DNA of 10,311 bases from Sphingomonadaceae bacterium (GCA_016742125.1 JACVCM010000053.1:1-10311), one strand, 5' to 3'; counted from the stretch's first letter, positions 1 to 5,915 are shown. The notes: generated by a model not told the origin, from the sequence alone. Translations and numbers: made by a program.

Positions 1-210
1 CGTATATTCCTCTGTGCCCATGCCGAGGAAGCCGCCAAAAGTCATCACGGCATAGCTGACGCGGCCATCGCGCTTGCCGCTCATCAGGTGCGATATCGTC
101 CCGAGCCGATCACCACTGCGATTGTAGACAACGGTGCCATCGACCTTGTCCGACGAAATAAGGTCGGTATGGCCGCTGGTGCCCGAACGATTGATCAGAT
201 CCTGTTCCAC
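1..210 (-). CDS. PRC-barrel domain protein (3' part outside window)
   Basis: The first 70 residues are visible; the reading frame is open to the window edge, so the C-terminus is missing. The stretch from residue 16 (DLISSDKVDGTVVYN) through DRLGTISHLM to the Phe/Gly-rich segment near residue 59 (FGGFLGMG) is the typical N-terminal half of a PRC-barrel, a small beta-barrel fold found in ribosome maturation factor RimM, photosynthetic reaction centre H subunits and many small stress-related proteins. The start is a GTG at 208-210, with GGAG about eight bases upstream; an upstream ATG lies in another frame and gives no recognisable protein. A perfect EcfG-type promoter lies 35-60 bases upstream (245-269), so general-stress control is likely. 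It diverges from a hemerythrin-like gene that has its own such promoter. The precise function of stand-alone PRC-barrel proteins of this kind is not established. Confidence 0.88.
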   Translation of the reverse strand, partial: MEQDLINRSGTSGHTDLISSDKVDGTVVYNRSGDRLGTISHLMSGKRDGRVSYAVMTFGGFLGMGTEEYT

Positions 211-244
211 GAAATATCTCCATTATTGTTGGGGGTATTAAAGG

Positions 245-269
245 AACGGACAGGTGGGGTGGGAGTTCC
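245..269 (-). promoter_or_regulatory. EcfG (general stress sigma) promoter for the PRC-barrel gene
   Basis: The minus strand reads GGAAC, 16 bases, then CGTT, an exact match to the alphaproteobacterial EcfG consensus GGAAC-N16/17-CGTT. The expected transcription start is about 30 bases before the GTG start. Because GGAAC/GTTCC occurs at both ends, the plus strand also reads GGAAC-N16-AGTT, one mismatch from consensus, so weak activity in the other direction is possible. Confidence 0.78.
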
Positions 270-306
270 GGAAAATCACACTCGGCTTGTCGCATTCCTC
301 AAACAT

Positions 307-332
307 GGAACATGATGGACGCCATCTGCGTT
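307..332 (+). promoter_or_regulatory. EcfG (general stress sigma) promoter for the hemerythrin-like gene
   Basis: The plus strand reads GGAAC (307-311), 17 bases, then CGTT (329-332), an exact EcfG consensus match. It predicts a transcription start near 338-340, leaving a leader of about 20 bases that contains the GGCGGAGG ribosome-binding site. This also rules out translation starts upstream of the promoter. Confidence 0.78.
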
Positions 333-358
333 GTGTCAGAAACCAAGGCGGAGGCCCC

Positions 359-835
359 ATGACCGATATCTTTTCCATCCTGAAATCAGACCATAATCTG
401 CACCGTGAGATGCTTGCCAAAATCGCGGAAACCAGTGGCGATACGAAGGAGAGAAGGGATCTGTTCGAAGCCTTTCGAATCGAAGTCTCGGCCCATGCCG
501 CGGCGGAAGAACAGTCGCTCTATGCAACCATGCTGGCCGATCCGGACCTGCAAGACGATGGCCGTCATTCTGTTGCCGAGCACAAGGAAATCGACGATCT
601 ACTGGGCGAATTGCAGGACACCGACATGGCCAGCGGTGCATGGGTCGCCAAATTCAAGGAAATGCGGCACCGGTACGAACATCATATCGACGAAGAAGAG
701 GACGAGATGTTCCCTGCCGCACAAAAGGAATTCAGCAAAGCGCAGGCGGAGAAGTTGGGAGCGACATTCGGCCGTCGCAAGCCCAAAGAACTGGAAGTTG
801 CCGAGGCGAGCGATAACGGCAGCGACAAGGATTGA
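359..835 (+). CDS. Hemerythrin-like (HHE cation-binding) domain protein
   Basis: The protein has 158 residues. Hemerythrin-like four-helix bundles bind a non-haem di-iron centre and serve in oxygen, NO or oxidative-stress sensing or in iron handling. The expected ligand pattern is visible: His12 and/or His15 in DHNLH, His46 and Glu50 in HAAAEE, His75 in AEHKEI, and His104/His108/His109 with Glu112-Glu114 in the HHIDEEEDEMFP stretch. The tail after about residue 135 is hydrophilic and probably disordered. There is no signal peptide, so it is probably cytoplasmic. The start at 359 is chosen because GGCGGAGG lies just upstream and because a perfect EcfG promoter at 307-332 would be inside any longer version; the frame is open back to 254. 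It is a single-gene unit, divergent from the PRC-barrel gene. The stress-linked role comes from the promoter; the exact ligand is unknown. Confidence 0.9.
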   Translation: MTDIFSILKSDHNLHREMLAKIAETSGDTKERRDLFEAFRIEVSAHAAAEEQSLYATMLADPDLQDDGRHSVAEHKEIDDLLGELQDTDMASGAWVAKFKEMRHRYEHHIDEEEDEMFPAAQKEFSKAQAEKLGATFGRRKPKELEVAEASDNGSDKD

Positions 836-883
836 GAAGCTCGCGCGGCCTAAAATGAGGCATTACGATCCGTCTGCGATCGG

Positions 884-1021
884 TCACATGCTCCTGCGGT
901 CATACTGTCTCCGATCGGCCTTGCGCCGCTCGGGTCCAGTATAGTTCCGGTCTTGCGAAACCCGCCGGTCACCTTCTCGCCGACTGCTTTTCGTCCTTCT
1001 ATCATCCTGCCGGTCAGCCAT
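884..1021 (-). CDS. Small Arg-rich protein, 45 aa (hidden mini-gene, tentative)
   Basis: A short frame starts at an ATG (1019-1021) and ends at a TGA (884-886). Fourteen of its 45 residues are Arg, arranged in repeated DRR/ERR units, with a central YTGPERRKADRR. The latter resembles the basic GPERR-type stretches seen at the N-termini of some alphaproteobacterial PilZ and signalling proteins; that likeness is from memory and weak. A GTGGGG sequence six bases upstream could act as a modest ribosome-binding site. It is convergent with the hemerythrin-like gene (48-bp gap). Its upstream region (1022-1110) holds two perfect dyads, which fits a regulated promoter and argues that something is transcribed here. 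A peptide this basic would be expected to bind nucleic acid or anionic lipid, but no function can be assigned. Another frame over the same bases is also open, so coding status is uncertain. Confidence 0.5.
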   Translation of the reverse strand: MADRQDDRRTKSSRREGDRRVSQDRNYTGPERRKADRRQYDRRSM

Positions 1022-1056
1022 ACATACCCCACAGTAAAAGCGTCGTGACACTATTT

Positions 1057-1081
1057 TACAAAAGTTAATATAACTTTTGTA
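1057..1081. promoter_or_regulatory. Perfect 25-bp operator-like palindrome
   Basis: Two 11-base arms (TACAAAAGTTA and its exact reverse complement) flank three central bases. It is AT-rich, has no following T-run and lies 36-60 bases upstream of the Arg-rich mini-gene, so it looks like a dimeric repressor or activator site rather than a terminator. A possible minus-strand -10 (TAAAAT, 1058-1053) overlaps its edge. On the plus strand TTTACA (1055-1060), 17 bases, then TGTACT also forms a plausible promoter. The binding protein is unknown. Confidence 0.6.
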
Positions 1082-1094
1082 CTAGCGTGGGGTC

Positions 1095-1110
1095 CGTGAT
1101 CTAGGTCACG
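1095..1110. promoter_or_regulatory. CRP/FNR-superfamily-like dyad
   Basis: CGTGA-N6-TCACG is a perfect dyad with the geometry of CRP sites (TGTGA-N6-TCACA); each half differs only at the outermost base. It is centred about 81 bases upstream of the Arg-rich mini-gene start and about 56 bases upstream of the start point predicted from the TAAAAT element, roughly a class I activator position. A single short dyad can arise by chance, so this is tentative. Confidence 0.4.
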
Positions 1111-1176
1111 CCATGCTCGAACGGCTGGATAGGGAGGAAGGGGCTGCCACTGGTCTGTTTAGGTAATCCGATTCTG

Positions 1177-1473
1177 TCAGTCGAACAGTTCCTGGAGGAA
1201 CGACTTTTTCCGCTTCTTATAGGGATAGGGCTTGCCGAAGCCCTGGTGATGGCTGAAATCCTGCGGCGTGTAGTCGGGCGCAGCATGGGTGGGAGCTTGC
1301 GGTCTTCGCGGCGCCATCTCTGCGGCGCTTCGCTCGATAATTTTGTCGAGTTCCCCACGATCCAGCCATACGCCACGGCATTGCGGGCAATAGTCGATCT
1401 CGACGCCCTGCCGGTCGCTCATCGCCAAGGGGGTTTTACAAACGGGGCACGGCATACCAGCAGCTGCAGTCAC
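1177..1473 (-). CDS. Zinc-ribbon (zf-TFIIB-like) protein
   Basis: The protein has 98 residues. The N-terminal half carries four cysteines in two CPxC knuckles (Cys9/Cys12 and Cys29/Cys32), followed by RGVWLDRGELDKII. This is the hallmark of the small TFIIB-type zinc-ribbon family, in which one zinc is bound by the four cysteines. A Pro/Ala/His-rich linker follows (residues 55-80), and the chain ends in a basic KKRKK cluster and FLQELFD, an ending I associate with this family. No enzymatic role is known; nucleic-acid or protein binding is an inference from the fold. The start is a GTG at 1471-1473 with AGGAG seven bases upstream. A perfect EcfG promoter lies 25-49 bases upstream and a second one further out, so it belongs to the same stress group as the first two genes. 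Confidence 0.85.
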   Translation of the reverse strand: MTAAAGMPCPVCKTPLAMSDRQGVEIDYCPQCRGVWLDRGELDKIIERSAAEMAPRRPQAPTHAAPDYTPQDFSHHQGFGKPYPYKKRKKSFLQELFD

Positions 1474-1497
1474 AAGTTCGCTCCTTCACATCGAATG

Positions 1498-1522
1498 AAC
1501 GGTCCGACATCGCAGTTGTTCC
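1498..1522 (-). promoter_or_regulatory. EcfG promoter, proximal, for the zinc-ribbon gene
   Basis: The minus strand reads GGAAC (1522-1518), 16 bases, then CGTT (1501-1498), an exact consensus match. The predicted start point leaves a leader of about 20 bases before the GTG, including AAGGAG. Confidence 0.78.
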
Positions 1523-1577
1523 AACCATAAACGCGTTCCAGCAACCAGAGGCACCCGGCCCGTACCCGAGAATTGGG

Positions 1578-1603
1578 AACGGAGGTCAGCCAATCAAGGT
1601 TCC
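1578..1603 (-). promoter_or_regulatory. EcfG promoter, distal, upstream of the zinc-ribbon gene
   Basis: The minus strand reads GGAAC (1603-1599), 17 bases, then CGTT (1581-1578), a second exact consensus match in the same 133-bp spacer. It begins just after the stop codon of the small membrane protein gene and would give a leader of about 100 bases to the zinc-ribbon gene. Confidence 0.65.
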
Positions 1604-1606
1604 GCG

Positions 1607-1759
1607 TTAATTGAGGATGGCGCCCGTCATCCACATCAGGGACAACACCACAATGGCCAGAAACAGCGAAATCGCCAGAACATAGCGCACGCCCTGATTT
1701 TTGATCCCGCCGCTGGCCTCTTCCTCTGTCACATCAATTTGATCGCCGTCCTTGTGCAT
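1607..1759 (-). CDS. Small single-span membrane protein, 50 aa
   Basis: The frame runs from an ATG (1757-1759) preceded by AAGGAG at a seven-base spacing, a strong ribosome-binding site, to a TAA. Residues 1-24 are polar and acidic (MHKDGDQIDVTEEEASGG), and residues 26-48 form one hydrophobic helix (YVLAISLFLAIVVLSLMWM and following) ending at the C-terminus. Similar short proteins with an acidic N-terminus followed by RYVLxISL are common in sphingomonad genomes, in my recollection; no function is known. It lies 71 bp downstream of the DoxX-type gene on the same strand and may be cotranscribed with it, since I see no EcfG match in that gap. It is inferred to be an inner-membrane protein with a cytoplasmic N-terminus. 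Confidence 0.8.
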   Translation of the reverse strand: MHKDGDQIDVTEEEASGGIKNQGVRYVLAISLFLAIVVLSLMWMTGAILN

Positions 1760-1830
1760 GTTGCGACTCCTTTTTCCCAGTCTGTCAGCACGATAGCTGA
1801 TAATGGAATAACAGAATATCGCCCGCCATG

Positions 1831-2223
1831 TTAGGGGATTTTGCGAAACGGCCAGTCGGTGGCGCCGCCAACCCACAGTGCAAGCCAGATGATGACGGGT
1901 TGGAGAGCCAGTCTTGGGCCATGGTACGACCAACCAAGATCGGTCCCGCTGATGACAATGTCATTGATCGCGTGGTTGAAATTGGCTGGCCAGACGCACA
2001 GGGCGTATAAAGCGAGACCGATACCGGCTGCTTTTCGAAACCGTGGTAGCATCAGGCCGATCGCACCAGCTATCTCGGCGACCCCCGTGAATGCAACGAC
2101 GGCGTCCGGAAAGGGAACCCAATCTGGCGTGATCGCGACAAAACCGGGAGGCGAAGCAAGATGCAGAATCCCCGCACCACCATAGAAAATTGCCAGCAAC
2201 ATTCTGAGAGCAGTTCTCCACAT
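1831..2223 (-). CDS. DoxX-type integral membrane protein
   Basis: The protein has 130 residues and about four hydrophobic helices (roughly residues 5-22, 42-59, 64-80 and 105-121). The pattern GILHLASPPGF, ITPDWVPFPD, a TGVAEIAGAIGL helix and CVWPANFNHA is characteristic of small DoxX-family proteins. DoxX was named for an archaeal quinol oxidase subunit; bacterial members are mostly uncharacterised, with proposed links to redox or thiol stress. The start at 2221-2223 has only a weak ribosome-binding site; Met8, preceded by GGAG at a long spacing, is an alternative. It diverges from the flavin monooxygenase gene across a 77-bp spacer containing an operator-like palindrome that lies between candidate -35 (CTGACA) and -10 positions for this gene. 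The family call is good; the role is unknown. Confidence 0.83.
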   Translation of the reverse strand: MWRTALRMLLAIFYGGAGILHLASPPGFVAITPDWVPFPDAVVAFTGVAEIAGAIGLMLPRFRKAAGIGLALYALCVWPANFNHAINDIVISGTDLGWSYHGPRLALQPVIIWLALWVGGATDWPFRKIP

Positions 2224-2243
2224 GCTCGACTTGTCGCCTAACC

Positions 2244-2260
2244 CGTTGCAATTTGCAACG
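2244..2260. promoter_or_regulatory. Operator-like palindrome in divergent promoter region
   Basis: Eight-base arms CGTTGCAA and TTGCAACG surround one central T, a perfect inverted repeat in the 77-bp spacer between the DoxX-type gene and the monooxygenase gene. Reading towards DoxX, it falls just after CTGACA, a near-consensus -35 element, so a bound regulator could block RNA polymerase. TetR- or MarR-type regulators often use dyads of this size, but no regulator gene is adjacent. Confidence 0.55.
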
Positions 2261-2300
2261 ATGTCAGTAAGCTTCGTACCGGAGCGTGGAGAGTGAACGA

Positions 2301-3818
2301 ATGGCGCAGGCGGAAACAGTCGTAGATGTGCTGATTGTCGGAGCCGGATTGTCCGGTATCGGTGCGGCCGCCCATCTTACGATGCAGTGCCCCACCAAAA
2401 CTTATGCAATCATTGAGCAGCGGGCAGATATGGGTGGGACCTGGGACCTGTTCCGCTATCCCGGCATCCGCTCGGATTCGGACATGCACACGCTGGGCTA
2501 CCGCTTCAAGCCCTGGCTGCATGAAAAGACCATCGCCGACGGTCCGGCGATCTGGGACTATGTTCACGAAACAGCTGAAGAATATGGTATCAAGCCGCAT
2601 ATCCATTTCGGCCATCGTGCGATAACGGCCAACTGGTCGAGTGTTGAGGCACGTTGGCATGTGACCGCACGGGCAGTCGATGGCGGGCCTGACCGATATT
2701 TCGCTGCACGCTTTCTGTTCATGTGCTCGGGCTATTATGATTACGATCAGGGCTATCGCCCCGACTTCCCCGGCGAGAAGGACTTCAAGGGTCAAATTGT
2801 ACACCCGCAGCACTGGCCCGAAGGCCTCGATTACGCGGGCAAAAAGGTTGTGGTGATCGGCTCCGGCGCAACTGCGGTGACCATAGTTCCCGTCATGGCG
2901 CAGGAAGGTGCGCATGTCACAATGCTCCAGCGGTCGCCGACATATATGGTGTCTCGCCCGGCCATCGACCCCTTTTCAAGATTCGTCCGCAAGATTCTCC
3001 CTGAAAAGCTGGCCTATGCGCTGACGCGCTTTCGCAATATCAATATGCAGCGCTTTACCTATTTTTATGCGCGCAAGAATCCGGAGAAGCTGGGCCAGAA
3101 GCTGATTGACATGGCGCGCGCCGAACTACCGGCGAGCGTTGATATCGACAAGCATTTCGTGCCCCGATACGGTCCGTGGGAGCAGCGTCTTTGTCTCATT
3201 CCCGACAGCGATATGTTCAAGGCGATTTCGGAAGGGAAAGCGAACGTCGTCACCGACCATATCGACCATTTCGATGCAACCGGCATCAAGCTCAAATCGG
3301 GTGAGCATCTCAACGCTGATATAATCGTTACTGCAACTGGCCTTAACCTTGTGACTATGGGCAAGACCGTGATCAGCCTGGATGGCAAGCCAGTTAACTT
3401 CGCTGATCATTTCAACTACAAGGGCGTGATGTACAACGATATTCCCAACCTTGCGAGCGTGTTCGGTTATATCAATGCCTCATGGACTTTGAAGACCGAT
3501 ATTGTCGCCGATTATGTCTGCCGCTTACTCTGGAAGATGGATGACAAAAATGCGCTGGTGGCAACGCCTGTGCTCGACGATCCCGACATGCCGCGATTGC
3601 CCTTTGTTTCCGATTTCAGTTCGGGCTATTTCGCCCGCTCGTTTGATAAGTTACCGAAAAACGGCAATCGCCACCCTTGGCGGGTCCTCCAGAATTATGC
3701 TGCGGAGAAGAAGATACTAACGCAGGATCCTGTCGATGACGGGATCATGGTGTTTTCGAGACCCAGGGCAGCCAAATCGGTCGATCAGGCAGAGGAGACG
3801 TTGCTGGCCGCAGAGTGA
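2301..3818 (+). CDS. Flavin-containing monooxygenase, Baeyer-Villiger / EtaA-like
   Basis: The protein has 505 residues, typical for this class of single-component NADPH-dependent flavin monooxygenases, which insert oxygen into ketones or oxidise S/N centres. An N-terminal FAD-binding Rossmann motif GAGLSGIG (14-21) is followed by GGTWDLFRYPGIRSDSDM. The Baeyer-Villiger fingerprint FxGxxxHxxxWP is present as FKGQIVHPQHWP (162-173), and the NADPH-binding Rossmann motif is GSGATA (187-192). Overall it most resembles the mycobacterial ethionamide-activating EtaA/EthA group. The ATG at 2301 is chosen because GGAGAG lies seven bases upstream; a GTG at 2286 would add five residues. There is no signal peptide, so it is cytosolic. 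Its natural substrate cannot be read from sequence. It is divergent from DoxX, with a palindrome between them, and its 3' end lies seven bases from the convergent lipoprotein gene. Confidence 0.92.
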   Translation: MAQAETVVDVLIVGAGLSGIGAAAHLTMQCPTKTYAIIEQRADMGGTWDLFRYPGIRSDSDMHTLGYRFKPWLHEKTIADGPAIWDYVHETAEEYGIKPHIHFGHRAITANWSSVEARWHVTARAVDGGPDRYFAARFLFMCSGYYDYDQGYRPDFPGEKDFKGQIVHPQHWPEGLDYAGKKVVVIGSGATAVTIVPVMAQEGAHVTMLQRSPTYMVSRPAIDPFSRFVRKILPEKLAYALTRFRNINMQRFTYFYARKNPEKLGQKLIDMARAELPASVDIDKHFVPRYGPWEQRLCLIPDSDMFKAISEGKANVVTDHIDHFDATGIKLKSGEHLNADIIVTATGLNLVTMGKTVISLDGKPVNFADHFNYKGVMYNDIPNLASVFGYINASWTLKTDIVADYVCRLLWKMDDKNALVATPVLDDPDMPRLPFVSDFSSGYFARSFDKLPKNGNRHPWRVLQNYAAEKKILTQDPVDDGIMVFSRPRAAKSVDQAEETLLAAE

Positions 3819-3825
3819 GTTTCCT

Positions 3826-4428
3826 TTAAGCATCCCCGTCCCGCACCGTGGCCGCCACACGCCGTGTTTCGATGACCGGTTCCGGCGCGATGATATGGGT
3901 GCGGCGCTTCACGACCCAGATTAGCAAAGCAAGACCGAGTAAGGCCATAAGCGCGAGACCGGCCATGCCCCAACTCAGGAAATTCTGCATTTGCCGGGCA
4001 TGGGCAAGCAGGGGGGGGGGCCTTTGTGCAACCGTGACATCCCAATATTCGACTTCGAATATGCCCCCTGCAGGGCGATATAGCCGCACATTTGACGTGA
4101 CCCACCGATCATTTTGGCGCGCCGCAAATATAACAGTGACCTCATCCTTGCTGGGTCCGAGCATTTCTGGTTTGGGCTGGTATACTGCCGGAACCAAGGG
4201 CGGCGATTTTTTCAGAAGCGCCGACATTTCAGCAAATTGGAGGCGGCTGTCGTCGACAAAATCGGCAGTCATCAATTTTTCAGCTGCCGCCTGATCTCCA
4301 TTGCGAGCAGCCTCCAGAAACAGATTGCTCGTCAAAGCTACGTCTTCGGGAAGCCGCACTGCCGTAACTGCTTGGCGGTCGCAGGCCGCCATCACGAAGA
4401 CTGCCAGTATAAGAAAAATTCTTGGCAT
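3826..4428 (-). CDS. Predicted lipoprotein with C-terminal transmembrane helix
   Basis: The protein has 200 residues. The N-terminus is a short hydrophobic signal ending in a lipobox (VMAAC, Cys16), so cleavage and lipid attachment at Cys16 are predicted. Residues 28-135 form a compact alpha+beta segment beginning FLEAARNGDQAAAEKLM, which recalls NTF2-like/SnoaL folds; this is a tentative resemblance. A clear membrane helix lies at about 152-173 (GMAGLALMALLGLALLIWVV), followed by KRR and a polar tail. The globular part would therefore be periplasmic with the tail in the cytoplasm. The start at 4426-4428 is chosen because the lipobox then falls at the right distance; GGAG is 12 bases upstream. 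A G10 run (4011-4020) encodes Pro137-139. The gene is divergent from the aminopeptidase gene (48-bp gap) and convergent with the monooxygenase. I do not recognise the family. Confidence 0.72.
   Translation of the reverse strand: MPRIFLILAVFVMAACDRQAVTAVRLPEDVALTSNLFLEAARNGDQAAAEKLMTADFVDDSRLQFAEMSALLKKSPPLVPAVYQPKPEMLGPSKDEVTVIFAARQNDRWVTSNVRLYRPAGGIFEVEYWDVTVAQRPPPLLAHARQMQNFLSWGMAGLALMALLGLALLIWVVKRRTHIIAPEPVIETRRVAATVRDGDA
4011..4020. repeat. G10 homopolymer inside the lipoprotein gene
   Basis: Ten consecutive G on the plus strand, read as CCC codons (Pro137-Pro139) on the coding strand. The reading frame is intact at this length. A gain or loss of one base would change everything after residue 137, including the membrane helix. 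Confidence 0.9.
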
Positions 4429-4476
4429 TTCCGAAATTTCTCCCGCTTTGGCCCAATTCCCGCTATCGCGGCGATC

Positions 4477-5865
4477 ATGCGTTATGACGATTTGATCCAG
4501 CCTGACAACGGGCAAGCTGCAATCCCGGTACATTTAGTCGACAAGGTAGGCTTTGATGGTTGGCTGTCGACCCAATCCGACGCGGTGCGTGGTGCGGTGC
4601 GTGCACAGAAGTTCGAAGCGAGCGCCAACGATATTGCAATTTTGCCGGGCGAAAAGCCAGGCGACTGGGCGGCGGTTGCGGGAGTTGCGGATGCGGCAAA
4701 GCTCTCGGTCTGGAATCTGGCAAAAGCTGCAGACGCGTTGCCTGAGGGTATTTATAGGTTGATCGACGCGGATGCGGGCGAGGCGATGCTGGGCTGGATG
4801 CTAGGGCAATATCGCTATCAGGAATATCTGAGCGAGCCGAAAGTGACCGGTGCGCGGGTGTTGCTGGTGAAGGAACCGGGCCGCATTCAAAGCACGGCGT
4901 TGCAAGCCACGGCGACAGCGCTGGTGCGCGACCTGGTAAACCGCCCTGCCGCGGACTGTGGCCCGAACGCGCTTGAGTCCGAGGCCAAGCGCATTGCCAA
5001 GGCGCACAAAGCCGAGGTTACAGTAACCAGCGGCGAAGCGCTAGAAAGCGGTTATCCGTTGATCCATGCCGTCGGAAAGGCGGCGATGCGAGAGCATACG
5101 CCACGCTTGATCGAGATCGAATGGGGCGACCCACGACACGCCAGGGTTGCAATTGTGGGTAAGGGCATCACCTTCGACAGCGGCGGGCTCGATATAAAAC
5201 CTGCCAGCGGCATGCGGATCATGAAAAAGGATATGGGCGGCGCTGCACATGCGCTGGCGCTGGCCGAATTGATTATGGCGTCGCATTTGCCCGTTCGGTT
5301 GCACTTGCTGATTGCGGCTGCCGAGAACAGCATATCGGGCAATGCCTTCCGACCGGGCGATGTGATCAGGAGCCGCCAGGGGATCACGGTCGAAATTGAT
5401 AACACCGATGCCGAAGGGCGGCTGGTGCTGGCGGACGCCTTGACCAAGGCGGTTGAGGACGGTGCCGGACTTATCGTCGATTTCGCGACGCTTACAGGGG
5501 CAGCGCGTGTCGCACTGGGGCCGGATTTGCCTGCAATGTTCACCAATGACGACGGCGTTGCCGATGCTCTGCTTCATGCGTCGAAATCGGCCAATGATCC
5601 ACTTTGGCGCATGCCGCTTTGGGGGCCTTATTCTGATATGCTCGACAGCGATATTGCCGACACATCTAATAGCGGCGGGGCTTTTGCGGGCGCGGTCACA
5701 GCCGCGCTTTTCATGCAGAAATTCGTACCCGACGAAGTGCCGTGGGTGCATCTGGACACCTTCGCCTGGCGTCCCACGAGTAAGCCGGGGCGACCCAAGG
5801 GCGGCGAGGCGCTGGGCCTGCGCGCGGTATTTCGTTATTTGACGGAAACTTATCCGGCGCGCTAA
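4477..5865 (+). CDS. Leucyl aminopeptidase family protein (M17)
   Basis: The protein has 462 residues. M17 enzymes are cytosolic two-metal hexamers that remove N-terminal residues from peptides. The catalytic domain is complete: GKGITFDSGGLDIK supplies Lys229, Asp234 and the catalytic Lys241, KKDMGG supplies Asp252, and the signature NTDAEGRLVLAD supplies Asp311, Glu313 and Arg315. These match the metal and active-site set of E. coli PepA. The protein is somewhat shorter than PepA (503), the difference being mainly in the divergent N-terminal domain. The frame is open back to 4114, but that part overlaps the lipoprotein gene; ATG 4477 is the first sensible start, though its ribosome-binding site is weak. 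It is followed, after a repeat-filled gap, by a C40 peptidase on the same strand, suggesting cooperation in peptide recycling. Substrate specificity is not assignable. Confidence 0.92.
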   Translation: MRYDDLIQPDNGQAAIPVHLVDKVGFDGWLSTQSDAVRGAVRAQKFEASANDIAILPGEKPGDWAAVAGVADAAKLSVWNLAKAADALPEGIYRLIDADAGEAMLGWMLGQYRYQEYLSEPKVTGARVLLVKEPGRIQSTALQATATALVRDLVNRPAADCGPNALESEAKRIAKAHKAEVTVTSGEALESGYPLIHAVGKAAMREHTPRLIEIEWGDPRHARVAIVGKGITFDSGGLDIKPASGMRIMKKDMGGAAHALALAELIMASHLPVRLHLLIAAAENSISGNAFRPGDVIRSRQGITVEIDNTDAEGRLVLADALTKAVEDGAGLIVDFATLTGAARVALGPDLPAMFTNDDGVADALLHASKSANDPLWRMPLWGPYSDMLDSDIADTSNSGGAFAGAVTAALFMQKFVPDEVPWVHLDTFAWRPTSKPGRPKGGEALGLRAVFRYLTETYPAR

Positions 5866-5883
5866 GGGCAATTTAAGCAATTC

Positions 5884-5915
5884 CGTCGCACCAGCGAAGG
5901 CTGGTGCCTATCTCG
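5884..5915 (+). repeat. Palindromic repeat unit, copy 1
   Basis: A 32-base unit whose core is an 8-bp stem, GCACCAGC/GCTGGTGC (5888-5907), with loop GAAG. It lies 18 bases after the aminopeptidase stop. It matches copy 2 at 25 of 32 positions when copy 2 is reverse-complemented. It resembles REP-type extragenic palindromes seen many times over in sphingomonad genomes and may also help terminate or protect the upstream mRNA. Confidence 0.75.

Noticed and set aside
254..358. N-terminal extension of the hemerythrin-like gene (open frame upstream of 359)
   Set aside because: It spans a perfect EcfG promoter, adds non-family residues, and 359 has a good ribosome-binding site.
850..1032. 60-residue minus-strand frame overlapping the Arg-rich mini-gene
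   Set aside because: It lacks a recognisable domain; the 884-1021 frame has an ATG start and a repeated, coherent composition.
1113..1166. 17-codon plus-strand frame just downstream of the palindromes
   Set aside because: No ribosome-binding site and too short to support, although a plus-strand promoter in the palindrome cannot be excluded.
1507..1575. 22-codon minus-strand frame in the leader made by the distal EcfG promoter
   Set aside because: A GTG start without a clear ribosome-binding site and an unremarkable composition; not supportable as a gene.
2238..2915. 225-codon minus-strand frame across the monooxygenase start
   Set aside because: Shadow of the real gene: no domain, and it covers the divergent promoter and the FAD motif.
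4114..4476. 121-codon upstream extension of the aminopeptidase frame
   Set aside because: It overlaps the lipoprotein gene antisense, encodes Cys/His/Arg-rich non-family sequence, and the M17 match begins after 4477.
5041..5880. 279-codon minus-strand frame opposite the aminopeptidase gene
   Set aside because: Antisense shadow of the conserved M17 catalytic domain, with no recognisable motifs.
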